Assembly (NCBI RefSeq): GCF_000235625.1
Contig: NZ_AGTR01000013.1
Coordinates: 62,001-126,000 of the forward strand
Length of the DNA: 64,000 nt
From: Marinobacter manganoxydans MnI7-9
GTDB lineage: Bacteria; Pseudomonadota; Gammaproteobacteria; Pseudomonadales; Oleiphilaceae
Direction of reading: 5' to 3'
Part shown: positions 9,054 to 19,295 of the stretch, in pieces
Position numbering within the stretch: position 1 is the first letter of the stretch
Layout of the letters: every line of letters starts with the position of its first letter
The notes under the pieces: generated by a model
What the model was told of the DNA's origin: nothing
The model's database searches: none
The model's input: the letters and a program-made list of their open reading frames with translations, nothing else
Made by a program: the position numbers and the translations under genes

Positions 9054-9832
9054 TTGACAGAATAGCGGCATTCGGACGCCTGGGGCTGGATATCGTTTCT
9101 TCATTCGGTCGTTCCGGTCGTTTTCTGGCGGGCGTTCTGGGCGGTGTTCCCCGCCCGGCAACGGGCTTCCCGCTTCTGATGAAACAGATTTATGCCGTTG
9201 GGGTGCTCTCTCTGGCCATTGTTGTGGTGTCGGGCCTGTTTATCGGCATGGTGCTGGGGCTTCAGGGATACACTATTCTGAGCGACTATGGCTCGGAAGC
9301 GGCCATCGGTCAGATGATTGCGCTGACCCTGGTGCGTGAGCTTGGCCCGGTGGTGACAGCATTGCTGTTTGCCGGCCGCGCGGGTTCAGCTCTGACGGCA
9401 GAGATTGGCTTGATGAAAGCCACCGAACAGCTATCAAGTATGGAAATGATGGGTGTAGACCCGCTGCGGCGTGTCATTGCGCCTCGCCTCTGGGCCGGGT
9501 TTATTGCCATGCCGGTACTGGCGGTGATTTTCTCGGTAGTCGGCATCTGGGGCGGTATGCTTGTGGGTGTGGACTGGCTGGGTGTGTTCGAAGGCTCCTT
9601 CTGGGGCAACATGCAGTCGTCTGTGGATTTTGTGGATGACGTCCTGAACGGCGTCATCAAAAGCGTTGTTTTTGGTTTTGTTTGTGCCTGGATCGCGGTT
9701 TACCAGGGCTATGACTGCGTGCCGACATCGGCAGGTATCAGTTCGGCGACCACCAAGACGGTGGTGTACTCATCGCTGGCGGTGCTGGGGCTGGATTTTG
9801 TACTGACCGCTGTCATGTTTGGCGATTTCTGA
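9050..9832 (+). CDS. mlaE: Phospholipid ABC transporter permease MlaE
   Basis: 260 residues, full-length MlaE/YrbE permease with an N-terminal amphipathic stretch and about five to six hydrophobic segments. Family blocks include [20 protein letters not shown] and [11 protein letters not shown]. It forms the transmembrane dimer on which the MlaD ring sits. The start is TTG at 9050, overlapping the mlaF stop (TTGA), which suggests translational coupling. It shares the family's lack of classical ABC exporter architecture. Confidence 0.96.
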   Translation: MIDRIAAFGRLGLDIVSSFGRSGRFLAGVLGGVPRPATGFPLLMKQIYAVGVLSLAIVVVSGLFIGMVLGLQGYTILSDYGSEAAIGQMIALTLVRELGPVVTALLFAGRAGSALTAEIGLMKATEQLSSMEMMGVDPLRRVIAPRLWAGFIAMPVLAVIFSVVGIWGGMLVGVDWLGVFEGSFWGNMQSSVDFVDDVLNGVIKSVVFGFVCAWIAVYQGYDCVPTSAGISSATTKTVVYSSLAVLGLDFVLTAVMFGDF

Positions 9833-9866
9833 AACATCGATCAACGAGATATTACCGGAGCCTGAA

Positions 9867-10316
9867 ATGGCACAGAGAACCACTGAAATCGTAGTTGGCC
9901 TGTTCATGATCGCAGGCTGCGCAGCCCTGCTTTTCCTGGCGCTGCAGGTTAGCGGGCTGTCGCCGAAGTCGGCCGAGAGCACCTATACCATTTACGCCAA
10001 TTTCAACGATACGGGCGGGCTCACGCCCCGCGGTCGGGTCTCGATGGCCGGGGTAACGGTTGGCACCATCGAATCCATCAGCCTGAACACGGAAACCTTC
10101 CAGGCTCGGGTCGAGATGTCGATTCATTCGGATGTGGACAATATCCCGTCGGACAGTTCCGCAGTTATACGTACATCCGGCCTGCTCGGCGAGCAGTACA
10201 TTGATATATCGATTGGCGCCGAGATGGATTCGCTGAAAGAGGGCGATACCTTCTATTCGACACAGTCGGCCATGAACCTGGAACGGCTGATCAGCAACTT
10301 TGCATCGGGCCGTTGA
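9867..10316 (+). CDS. mlaD: Phospholipid-binding MCE-domain protein MlaD
   Basis: 149 residues: an N-terminal membrane anchor (about 7-27, VVGLFMIAGCAALLFLALQV) followed by one MCE domain (about 38-115) with the typical DTGGLTPRGRVSMAGVTVG block. MlaD hexamers form a hydrophobic pore in the periplasm that passes lipids between MlaE and MlaC. ATG 9867 is preceded by GGAG at good spacing; an in-frame upstream start would overlap mlaE and is not needed. It is slightly shorter than E. coli MlaD (183 residues), lacking part of the C-terminal helix tail. Confidence 0.95.
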   Translation: MAQRTTEIVVGLFMIAGCAALLFLALQVSGLSPKSAESTYTIYANFNDTGGLTPRGRVSMAGVTVGTIESISLNTETFQARVEMSIHSDVDNIPSDSSAVIRTSGLLGEQYIDISIGAEMDSLKEGDTFYSTQSAMNLERLISNFASGR

Positions 10317-10348
10317 TTCGGGCCGGAAAGATCAAACAGGAGATCCTG

Positions 10349-11002
10349 ATGTTTGCACTGAGACACCACATTCTGATCGGCCTCTTCATGGCCCTGGCTC
10401 TGGTCGCGCCGACCCAGGCGAGTGAAGCGGAGGAGCTTCGCAAGTATGTGGATGCCAACACCCAGCGGCTCGTGGACAAGCTGAACGAGGAGCGCGGACT
10501 CTACGAGCGGGATCCAGAGGCTTTTTATAAAAGCATGGATGAGGCTCTGACCGATTTTGTCGACTTCCGCCGCATCGCTGCCAGGGTGATGGGCCGTTAC
10601 GCACGCCAAACGACGCCTGAGCAACGAGACGAGTTCGTGGCCAAGTTCAAGCGCAGTCTGTTTGACAGCTACGCCCAGGCGCTGGTTAATGCCGAGAATT
10701 TCGAGATCCAGGTCAAGGAGGCGACCATCAACCCCCAGAGTGACGATCGAGCCTCTGTGCAGATGGAAGTGATCAGTGCCTCCGGTAATCGCTACCCGGT
10801 GACCTATTCGATGTACAAGACGGCGGAAGGCAAGTGGTTGATGGAAAACGTCATTGTTGAGGGCGTCAACATAGGCCTGGCTTTCCGGGATCGATTCGGC
10901 CAGGAAATGGAAGAAAACCGTGGCCAGATCCAGGCGGTGATTGATGGGTGGAGCGACGCTGTTGAAAGTCTGAACCTCGATCAGGAAGTCAACCAATCAT
11001 GA
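10349..11002 (+). CDS. mlaC: Periplasmic phospholipid shuttle MlaC
   Basis: 217 residues with a signal peptide (hydrophobic LIGLFMALALVAP, cleavage after TQA near residue 24) and a Tol_Tol_Ttg2/MlaC domain; the family core DFRRIAARVMGRYARQ is visible near residue 75. MlaC carries single phospholipids between the outer-membrane MlaA complex and MlaFEDB. ATG 10349 follows an AGGAG site; a TTG at 10313 overlapping the mlaD stop would add 12 residues ahead of the signal peptide and is less likely. mlaA is not in the window. Confidence 0.95.
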   Translation: MFALRHHILIGLFMALALVAPTQASEAEELRKYVDANTQRLVDKLNEERGLYERDPEAFYKSMDEALTDFVDFRRIAARVMGRYARQTTPEQRDEFVAKFKRSLFDSYAQALVNAENFEIQVKEATINPQSDDRASVQMEVISASGNRYPVTYSMYKTAEGKWLMENVIVEGVNIGLAFRDRFGQEMEENRGQIQAVIDGWSDAVESLNLDQEVNQS

Positions 11003-11331
11003 CCAGCGGCTCGCCTGTGGTTCAGCTCCTGGACGGCGTGCTTGTCGTGACCGGTGAAGTGAACACAGACACCGTGGTCGGCTTGAGAAAGCAGGGTGAG
11101 AAGCTGATCCGTTTGGCTTCTGTCGATCTGGTCGTCGACCTCGATGGACTGGTGACGGCCCACAGTGCTGTTCTCTCCATGCTGCTCTGCTGGCAGCGCC
11201 TGGCGCATCAGGCAGGCGTTGCCCTTTCGTTTCGTGGCGTCAGCCGCCGTCTGGCCTCGCTGGCAGCCCTGAGCAATCTTGATGATCAGCTTGAGGGGTT
11301 TGGTCCGGAAGCCGTCCATCCCGCCCACTGA
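10999..11331 (+). CDS. mlaB: STAS-domain protein MlaB
   Basis: 110 residues forming one STAS domain with the conserved strand-helix DLDGLVTAHSAVLSMLL, where the T/S pair corresponds to the anti-sigma-antagonist phosphorylation loop. MlaB binds the ATPase MlaF and stabilises the transporter. It overlaps the mlaC stop by 4 nt (ATGA) and completes the mlaFEDCB operon. Confidence 0.92.
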   Translation: MTSGSPVVQLLDGVLVVTGEVNTDTVVGLRKQGEKLIRLASVDLVVDLDGLVTAHSAVLSMLLCWQRLAHQAGVALSFRGVSRRLASLAALSNLDDQLEGFGPEAVHPAH

Positions 11332-11435
11332 TTATTCCGGCCTCGCTCCCTTTCTTGACCGGATGCTAAAGCTGACCCGAGCGCCGGAATTGGTTACAAT
11401 CTCGCCCCTGATTTCAAAACACCCGAGGATTGTCT

Positions 11436-12969
<1,534 letters not shown>

Positions 12970-13009
12970 AAGACATCTATCCAGACACTACGGGAAACCG
13001 GAAGAATCC

Positions 13010-13651
13010 ATGACAGATTCCATAACCATCGCCTTGTCGAAGGGACGAATCCTGGAAGAGACCCTGCCGCTGCTCGCAGAAGCGGGCATTGAGCTGATCG
13101 ACGACGTCAAAAAGTCGCGCAAACTGGTGTTCCCGACAACGGATCCCCATGTGCGGGTATTGATCATCCGGGCCACCGACGTGCCGACCTATGTTCAGTA
13201 CGGCGGGGCGGACCTTGGTGTGACCGGCAAGGACGTGCTGATGGAGCATGGTGGGGAAGGGCTGTATGAGCCACTGGATCTGAACATTTCCCGGTGTCGC
13301 CTTATGACCGCCGGCCCAAAAGATCAGACTCCGCCATCCGGTCGTATCAAGGTGGCAACAAAATTTGTAAACCTGGCCCGCCGATATTACTCGGCCCAGG
13401 GCCGTCAGGCAGACATTATTAAGTTATACGGTGCCATGGAGCTGGCTCCGATTCTCGGGCTGGCCGACGAGATCGTCGACATTGTCGACACCGGCAACAC
13501 GCTGAAGGCGAACGGCCTCGAGGCCCGGGAACTGATTGAACACATCAGCAGCCGGCTGGTGGTCAATCGTGCCTCCATGAAGATGAAACACGAGCGTATT
13601 AACCCCATAATCGAAAAGATGTCCGCAGCTGTGGATAAACGCCGGACCTGA
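13010..13651 (+). CDS. hisG: ATP phosphoribosyltransferase HisG, short form
   Basis: 213 residues. It joins ATP and PRPP in the first step of histidine synthesis. The phosphate-binding motif [17 protein letters not shown] near residue 155 and N-terminal [15 protein letters not shown] are typical. At this length it lacks the C-terminal ACT-like regulatory domain of long HisG, so by family knowledge it should work as a hetero-octamer with HisZ, which is not in this window. It follows murA by 40 nt and precedes hisD. Confidence 0.96.
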   Translation: MTDSITIALSKGRILEETLPLLAEAGIELIDDVKKSRKLVFPTTDPHVRVLIIRATDVPTYVQYGGADLGVTGKDVLMEHGGEGLYEPLDLNISRCRLMTAGPKDQTPPSGRIKVATKFVNLARRYYSAQGRQADIIKLYGAMELAPILGLADEIVDIVDTGNTLKANGLEARELIEHISSRLVVNRASMKMKHERINPIIEKMSAAVDKRRT

Positions 13652-13704
13652 TGTCAGGGCCGGCCAGAGTCAGTTAGTCGTTAATCCCATACAGGATTTG
13701 AGTT

Positions 13705-15009
13705 ATGACCGCCAAGATCACCCGATTGAACGCTTCCCAAAGTGACTTTAATGATGCGTTGGCCAAACTTTTGGCCTGGGACGACAGCGTTGATCATCAG
13801 GTGAACGAGTCGGTGCGCCATATCCTGCATGAGGTGAAAACCCGGGGTGACCAGGCGGTTCTGGAATTTACCGAGAAATTCGATCGCCTGAAGGTTGGGT
13901 CCGTCGCCGAGTTGGAAATGGATCAAAGCCGTTTGCAGCAGGCCCTCGACGCGATTCCCCAGGACCAGCGGGTTGCCCTTGAAAAAGCGGCTGAGCGAAT
14001 TCGCGACTACCACGAACGCCAGAACCAGAAGTCCTGGCAGTATGAGGACGAAGACGGAACCGTGCTTGGCCAGAAGGTAACGCCATTGGACCGGGCGGGC
14101 TTGTATGTGCCCGGCGGCAAGGCTGCTTACCCTTCATCCGTGCTCATGAACGCTATTCCGGCAAAGGTCGCCGGCGTCAGTGAAGTGGTGATGGTCGTTC
14201 CAACGCCGGATGGTGTGGTGAACGACATGGTATTGGCCTCGGCAGCGATTGCCGGCGTTGACCGCGTATTCACCGTTGGGGGCGCCCAGGCTGTTGGCGC
14301 GCTGGCCTACGGTACAGAAACCATTCCGGCCGTCGATAAAATCGTCGGCCCCGGTAATATCTTTGTTGCCACCGCAAAGCGTGAAGTGTTTGGCGTCGTC
14401 GGCATCGACATGATTGCCGGGCCCTCGGAAATTCTCGTGATCAGTGACGGAAAGACCGATCCCGACTGGATCGCCATGGATCTCTTCTCCCAGGCAGAAC
14501 ACGACGAACAGGCCCAGTCCATCCTGATCAGCCCGGATGCTGAATTCCTCGACGCTGTCGAAGCCAGTATCAACAACCTGCTTCCAACCATGGAACGTGC
14601 CGACATCATCCGCACCTCCATGACTGACCGCGCCGCGTTGATCCATGTCACCGACCTGAAACAAGCCGCCGAAGTGTCCAACCGCATCGCCCCGGAACAC
14701 CTGGAGCTGTCGGTTGAAGACCCAGAGGCCATGCTCGATGACATTCGCCACGCCGGCGCCATCTTCATGGGCCGCTACACCGCCGAAGCCCTGGGTGACT
14801 ACTGCGCCGGTCCGAACCACGTGCTGCCCACCAGCGGCACCGCACGGTTCTCTTCACCCCTGGGCGTCTATGACTTCCAGAAGCGGTCCTCCATCATCGG
14901 CTTCAGCGCTGCCGGTGCTGACCGCATGGGACGTGTGGCCTCGGTTCTGGCCCGTGGCGAGGGCTTAACGGCACACGCCCGGTCGGCGGAATATCGTATT
15001 AAAGATTAA
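13705..15009 (+). CDS. hisD: Histidinol dehydrogenase HisD
   Basis: 434 residues, full length. It oxidises L-histidinol to L-histidine in two NAD-dependent steps with a zinc ion. Family signatures include [11 protein letters not shown], the zinc/catalytic region [22 protein letters not shown] with the catalytic Glu-His pair, and [16 protein letters not shown]. It follows hisG by about 50 nt. The compound palindrome A begins 35 nt after its stop. Confidence 0.97.
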   Translation: MTAKITRLNASQSDFNDALAKLLAWDDSVDHQVNESVRHILHEVKTRGDQAVLEFTEKFDRLKVGSVAELEMDQSRLQQALDAIPQDQRVALEKAAERIRDYHERQNQKSWQYEDEDGTVLGQKVTPLDRAGLYVPGGKAAYPSSVLMNAIPAKVAGVSEVVMVVPTPDGVVNDMVLASAAIAGVDRVFTVGGAQAVGALAYGTETIPAVDKIVGPGNIFVATAKREVFGVVGIDMIAGPSEILVISDGKTDPDWIAMDLFSQAEHDEQAQSILISPDAEFLDAVEASINNLLPTMERADIIRTSMTDRAALIHVTDLKQAAEVSNRIAPEHLELSVEDPEAMLDDIRHAGAIFMGRYTAEALGDYCAGPNHVLPTSGTARFSSPLGVYDFQKRSSIIGFSAAGADRMGRVASVLARGEGLTAHARSAEYRIKD

Positions 15010-15044
15010 AAGACTTCACCCCCTATGTATGCAGGGCGGCGGGG

Positions 15045-15214
15045 AGGTCACTCTCCGAGAATGTCGGCGGCCATGGATGGCCGACGCCAAGCGCACATGG
15101 GTGTGGCAGAGCGATGATGAAGCGGAGCTTCATGCGATAGCCACACGACAGCAATCTGAGATTGCTGGCCGGACCCGCTTGCGGGTGCTCGTAGCGGTTC
15201 TCGGAGAGTGACCT
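15045..15214. repeat. Compound palindrome A (expanded copy)
   Basis: The outer arms are a perfect 17-bp inverted repeat (15045-15061 with 15198-15214), with weaker pairing beyond. The core begins and ends like the other copies (first hairpin GTCGGCGGCCATGG..., last part TGCTCGTAGCGG). However, the second hairpin is interrupted by about 80 nt carrying three further inverted repeats: an imperfect GTGTGGC/GCCACAC stem containing GATGAAGC/GCTTCATG, then CAGCAAT/ATTGCTG, then CCCGC/GCGGG. It fills most of the 243-nt hisD-hisC gap. Confidence 0.9.
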
Positions 15215-15252
15215 GCCTGTCGCCCGTCTGCACCAAATGGAGTGCATAATCG

Positions 15253-16305
15253 ATGAGCAAATTCTGGAGCCCCCTGGTAAACGACCTGGTTCCATACGTC
15301 CCAGGCGAACAGCCAAAAATGGCCAACCTGGTGAAGCTGAACACCAACGAAAACCCCTTCGGCCCCTCACCAAAAGTCATCGAAGCCATCCAGGCCGAAC
15401 TGAACGACGGCTTGCGCCTCTATCCCGATCCGGAAGGCGAAAGCCTGCGCGAGACCATTGCGGCTTACCACAAGATAAAGCCGGAACAGATCTTCCTCGG
15501 CAACGGCTCCGATGAAGTCCTCGCACACATCTTCTTCGGTCTGTTTCAGCACGGCGAACCGATCCTGTTCCCGGACATCACCTACAGCTTCTATCCGGTT
15601 TACTGTGGCCTCTATAACATCGAGAGCAAAAAAGTACCGCTGACAGAAAGCTTTGAAATCAACCCGGAGGACTTCAAGCAACCCAACGGCGGCGTGATTT
15701 TCCCGAATCCGAACGCGCCAACCGGTCGGTATCTCGAGTTGCAGCATGTTGAAGAGATCCTGGTGGCCAACCCCGACCGCGTCGTGGTGGTGGATGAGGC
15801 CTACATTGATTTCGGCGGCGAGTCGGCAATCACCCTGGTCGACAAATACCCGAACCTGCTGGTCTCCCAAACGCTCTCCAAGGCCCGCTCGCTGGCGGGG
15901 TTGCGCGTAGGCTTCGCTGTCGGTCATCCGGACCTGATCGAGGCCCTGAACCGGGTGAAGAACAGCTTCAACAGCTATCCGCTGGACCGCCTGGCCCTGG
16001 CCGGTGCGAAAGCAGCCTACGAGGATGAGGCCTGGTTCCGGAAGTGCTGCGATGGCGTGATCTCCGAGCGAGAGCGGGTAACGTCTGCTCTCGAGGGGCT
16101 GGGTTTTGAGGTGTTACCCTCAAAGGCAAACTTTATCTTTGCGCGTCACAAAGAGCAGCCGGGTGAGGTTTTGGCGAAGAGCCTTCGTGAGCAGGGCATT
16201 ATCGTTCGGCACTTCAACAAGCCCCGAATCAGCGAGTTCCTGCGCATCACCATCGGCACTGTTGATCAGAACGATGCTTTGATTGCTGGGCTCGAATCAC
16301 TCTAG
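15253..16305 (+). CDS. hisC: Histidinol-phosphate aminotransferase HisC
   Basis: 350 residues, class I/II PLP aminotransferase. The PLP lysine is in [16 protein letters not shown] (about residue 212), the N-terminal substrate loop reads [12 protein letters not shown], the PLP-binding aspartate/tyrosine are in [10 protein letters not shown], and a C-terminal arginine in FLRITIG binds phosphate. It converts imidazole acetol phosphate to histidinol phosphate. It is separated from hisD by palindrome A and followed after 26 nt by palindrome B, so transcription may be uncoupled from hisGD. Confidence 0.96.
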   Translation: MSKFWSPLVNDLVPYVPGEQPKMANLVKLNTNENPFGPSPKVIEAIQAELNDGLRLYPDPEGESLRETIAAYHKIKPEQIFLGNGSDEVLAHIFFGLFQHGEPILFPDITYSFYPVYCGLYNIESKKVPLTESFEINPEDFKQPNGGVIFPNPNAPTGRYLELQHVEEILVANPDRVVVVDEAYIDFGGESAITLVDKYPNLLVSQTLSKARSLAGLRVGFAVGHPDLIEALNRVKNSFNSYPLDRLALAGAKAAYEDEAWFRKCCDGVISERERVTSALEGLGFEVLPSKANFIFARHKEQPGEVLAKSLREQGIIVRHFNKPRISEFLRITIGTVDQNDALIAGLESL

Positions 16306-16331
16306 CCTTTGGAGCTAGCGGGCAGCGCGAG

Positions 16332-16427
16332 GCAGGCACCCCTTTTCGGGAACCGCTACGAGCACATCCATGTGCGCTTGACGTCGGCCATCCTTGGCCG
16401 CCGACATTCCCGAAAAGGGGTGCCTGC
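16332..16427. repeat. Compound palindrome B
   Basis: Perfect 21-bp outer arms (16332-16352 with 16407-16427) enclose a 54-nt core in inverted orientation relative to copies A, C and D. The core has the GCACAT-CC-ATGTGC hairpin and the GTCGGCCA/TGGC..CGAC hairpin. Some pairing continues outward (GCGAG with CTTCGCTCG, imperfect). It lies between hisC and the Nif3-like gene. Confidence 0.93.
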
Positions 16428-16470
16428 TTCGCTCGTCGAACTTCTCAGAAATAGTCCGGAGCGATTACTG

Positions 16471-17214
16471 ATGGCTGAACGAAACGACATCCTTAAAAAA
16501 ATCGGCGTATGGCTGCAGCCAGAGAATTTCCAGGATTACTGTCCGAATGGCCTGCAGGTTGAAGGCACGTCCGAAATTAATACTGTCATTTCTGGCGTAA
16601 CTGCCTCAAAAGCTCTCATCGAAGCCGCTATTGAAGCAAACGCAGATATGATCCTCGTCCACCACGGTTACTTCTGGAAAGGTGAGGACCAGCGAATCCA
16701 GGGCATGAAACGAGAACGCTTGAAACAGCTTCTCGACAACGATATCAATCTTGTCGCCTACCACCTCCCGCTGGATGACCACCCGGAATACGGCAACAAT
16801 CGTCAGCTTGCAAGTATTCTCAACATCAAGAATCCACGCCCGCTCGGCGGTCTGGTCTGGGAGGGTGAGCTGGAAGAAGCGATGTCTCCAGAGAAATTCG
16901 GTCTTCACATCGCCAGACAGCTTCACCGTGAACCGCTCTGGGTTGGCGAGGGTCCGGCTGCGATCAAGCGGGTAGGTTGGTGCACCGGTGCTGCACAGGG
17001 GTTTATTAACACTGCTCTGGACGCTGGCCTGGATGCCTACATCAGCGGTGAAATCTCCGAGCCGACGACGCATACGGCAAGGGAGTGCGGCATTCATTAT
17101 TACGCTGCCGGACACCACGCGACCGAACGCTACGGCGTTCAGGCTCTCGGAAAAGCGCTAGTGGAGGAGTTTGGGGTAACCCACAAATTCATTGATTGTG
17201 ACAACCCGGTCTGA
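16471..17214 (+). CDS. Nif3-like dinuclear metal-centre protein (YbgI family)
   Basis: 247 residues with the complete NIF3 domain. The metal ligands are visible in LVHHGYFW (His-His), YHLPLDDHPEYGNN and the C-terminal HHATERYGV. Members form toroidal hexamers with two metals per subunit and have been linked to GTP cyclohydrolase-like or hydrolytic activity, but the in vivo substrate is unsettled. ATG 16471 follows GGAG at 9 nt; the open frame continues upstream through palindrome B, which is clearly not coding. In Pseudomonas the homologue lies near the same murA-his cluster, downstream of algW, which is missing here. Confidence 0.9.
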   Translation: MAERNDILKKIGVWLQPENFQDYCPNGLQVEGTSEINTVISGVTASKALIEAAIEANADMILVHHGYFWKGEDQRIQGMKRERLKQLLDNDINLVAYHLPLDDHPEYGNNRQLASILNIKNPRPLGGLVWEGELEEAMSPEKFGLHIARQLHREPLWVGEGPAAIKRVGWCTGAAQGFINTALDAGLDAYISGEISEPTTHTARECGIHYYAAGHHATERYGVQALGKALVEEFGVTHKFIDCDNPV

Positions 17215-17270
17215 TCGCGAATAGGCGGTCAGACGAAGGCTTGAAGCGAATTGCACAGAGTTGATGGAGC

Positions 17271-17372
17271 GGGGTAGTCACCCCTTTCCGAGAATGTCGG
17301 CGGCCAAGGATGGCCGACGTCAAGCGCACATGGATGTGCTCGTAGCGGTTCTCGGAAAGGGGTGACTACCCC
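17271..17372. repeat. Compound palindrome C
   Basis: Perfect 24-bp outer arms (17271-17294 with 17349-17372) enclose a 54-nt core identical in layout to copy B but in the opposite orientation: GTCGGCGGCCAAGGATGGCCGAC, then the GCACATGGATGTGC hairpin, then TCGTAGCGG. It lies between the convergent Nif3-like and zapG genes and may also act as a bidirectional terminator-like structure, though no T-tract follows it. Confidence 0.94.
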
Positions 17373-17441
17373 GGTCCCTGCCCAAGCTTGGCAGTCTTGT
17401 CGAGACTAAACTCCCAAGCTTCCGCGAGAGCAAAAAAGAAC

Positions 17442-17882
17442 TCAGGCCTGCTGAGCCTTATCACCCTTCTTGAGCCCAAAGTCCTCAGCAAGCGTGCCGG
17501 AATCCTTAGGATCTGTCTTGGGCGCATAATCCCGCGGCGGCTCGGAAGCGTCCTCGCGAACCTCTTCCAGGCGCTTCTTGGAAGTCTCCTGCGCCAACTC
17601 CTCCATCCAGTCTTCGTCATTGCAAAGACGGTTGGCGCCGCGTGCCATATGCTGGTTCACGTCGCGGTAGGCATCGTTGAAGCGGCGCAGCAAATGGGCC
17701 GACTCCATGAAATGCTCGTTCACCTGGGCCTGGTAGCGGGTATATTCGCTTCTCAGTTCCTCAATCTGCTGTTCCGCCCGGCGCTGCCGAAGCGACGTTC
17801 CCTGCCCGGAACGGCCAACAAATACCCCGATGACAATGCCAACAACCAATGCGGCAATCGCTGCCAGAATCAGGTTTGTCAT
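17442..17882 (-). CDS. zapG: ZapG/YhcB-like DUF1043 membrane protein
   Basis: 146 residues: one N-terminal membrane helix (about 3-23, ILAAIAALVVGIVIGVFVG), then a coiled-coil region (about 33-70, QIEELRSEYTRYQAQVNEHF) and a polar, acidic/lysine-rich tail. This is the architecture of E. coli YhcB (ZapG), which influences cell division and envelope growth. It is divergent from zapE across 195 nt, and both products belong to division, so a shared control region is plausible. Confidence 0.87.
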   Translation of the reverse strand: MTNLILAAIAALVVGIVIGVFVGRSGQGTSLRQRRAEQQIEELRSEYTRYQAQVNEHFMESAHLLRRFNDAYRDVNQHMARGANRLCNDEDWMEELAQETSKKRLEEVREDASEPPRDYAPKTDPKDSGTLAEDFGLKKGDKAQQA

Positions 17883-18077
17883 ATGCTGTGTCGTCCTTTT
17901 ACCTAGAAGTGAGCCAAGCCCCTGTTCGACGAGTATAACGCCCCAGGCTCCATCATCCCATGATTGTGGCCTGCGCCAATCGTCGTATTGCTGCCCAGGC
18001 GGCCAACGTGGCGAAAAATCGCCAAATGCGAGACAATATGGCGCCCAAATTTACGATCAACTTCCGGGAATACCTTG

Positions 18078-19211
18078 ATGACAGCTGCGATGTCCTCCGA
18101 AACCAGTGCGACCATGACCCCTTGGCAACGTTACCAGAAGGATCTTGAACGCCCGGATTTCCAGAAGGACTCTGCCCAGGAAGATGCGGTCAAGCGCCTT
18201 CAGTCACTTTACGACAAACTGGTTGAAGCCGAAAGGGATCGCAGCAAGCCCAAGGCCAAACTTTTCCGCAAGCTCAAAAAAGGCAAGGAAGAGCCGGTCA
18301 AGGGCCTGTATTTCTGGGGCGGGGTAGGTCGCGGCAAAACCTACCTGATGGACACCTTCTACGAGTCGCTGCCTTTTGATCGCAAGATGCGGGTTCACTT
18401 CCACCGTTTCATGCAGCGTGTCCACAGCGAACTCAAATCGCTCAAGGGCGAGAAAAACCCTTTGGAGCTGGTGTCCAAGAAGTTTGCCGATGAAACCCGG
18501 GTTATCTGTTTCGACGAGTTTTTTGTGTCCGACATTGGCGACGCTATGATCCTCGCCACTCTCATGGATGGTTTATTCAGCCGCGGCGTCACCCTGGTGT
18601 GTACCTCCAACATTGTGCCGGATGGTCTTTACAAAGATGGTCTCCAGCGCGCCCGGTTTCTGCCCGCTATTAAGCTCGTCAAAAAGCACACCGATGTGGT
18701 TAACGTTGATGGCGGCGTAGACTACCGGTTGCGGACGCTCGAGCAGGCGGAACTGTTCCACTCGCCTCTTGATGAAGATGCGGACGTCAGCCTGCGCAAA
18801 AGTTTCGATGCTTTGGCGGTTGAGGCCGGCAAACACAGCAAATCCATGGAAATCAACGGCCGTAAAATTCCGGCCCAGGCGCACGCAGACGACGTGGTCT
18901 GGTTCGATTTCAAAGACGTCTGCGACGGCCCACGAAGCCAGAACGATTACATCGAGATGGCCAGGCAGTTCCACGCCATCATCGTCAGCAACGTGCCCGT
19001 CCTGGGCAAAGAAAAAGACGATCAGGCGCGCCGGTTCATTAACATGATTGACGAATTTTACGACCGCAACGTTAAAGTCATCATCTCGGCGGCGGCACCT
19101 ATCACAGAGCTTTACACCGGCGGCCGCCTCGGCTTCGAATTCGAGCGCACCGAATCTCGACTGCTGGAAATGCAGTCCCGGGAATACCTTGAAGCACCGC
19201 ACAAACCATAA
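18078..19211 (+). CDS. zapE: Cell division protein ZapE (AFG1-like ATPase)
   Basis: 377 residues. Walker A is GGVGRGKTYLMD near residue 82, Walker B VICFDEFFVSDIGDA, with the following sensor block TLVCTSNIVPDGLY. In E. coli ZapE is an ATPase that associates with the Z-ring during constriction. ATG 18078 gives the family length; in-frame ATGs at 18090 and 18114 are alternatives, and the reading frame is open further upstream without similarity. In Pseudomonas zapE is followed by rplM-rpsI; here a thiolase gene follows. Confidence 0.95.
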   Translation: MTAAMSSETSATMTPWQRYQKDLERPDFQKDSAQEDAVKRLQSLYDKLVEAERDRSKPKAKLFRKLKKGKEEPVKGLYFWGGVGRGKTYLMDTFYESLPFDRKMRVHFHRFMQRVHSELKSLKGEKNPLELVSKKFADETRVICFDEFFVSDIGDAMILATLMDGLFSRGVTLVCTSNIVPDGLYKDGLQRARFLPAIKLVKKHTDVVNVDGGVDYRLRTLEQAELFHSPLDEDADVSLRKSFDALAVEAGKHSKSMEINGRKIPAQAHADDVVWFDFKDVCDGPRSQNDYIEMARQFHAIIVSNVPVLGKEKDDQARRFINMIDEFYDRNVKVIISAAAPITELYTGGRLGFEFERTESRLLEMQSREYLEAPHKP

Positions 19212-19225
19212 AAAAGAAAACAGCC

Positions 19226-19260
19226 CTGCGTAGGTCGGATCAGCACAGCGCAATCCGACA
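19226..19260. repeat. Short imperfect palindrome, REP-like
   Basis: GTCGGAT (19234-19240) pairs with ATCCGAC (19253-19259) around a 12-nt loop rich in CAGC. The string resembles the widespread gammaproteobacterial extragenic element of the form GTAGGTCGGATTAGC...AATCCGAC. It sits between zapE and the thiolase gene. Confidence 0.6.
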
Positions 19261-19295
19261 AGAACCTGCCAGACAACCAACAGAGAGATTCAGAA

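Noticed and set aside
15010-17372. The palindromes as ordinary rho-independent terminators
   Set aside because: No T-tract follows any of the five; arms of up to 28 bp and branched cores are far larger than normal terminators, and copy A lies within the his genes, where termination would be harmful.
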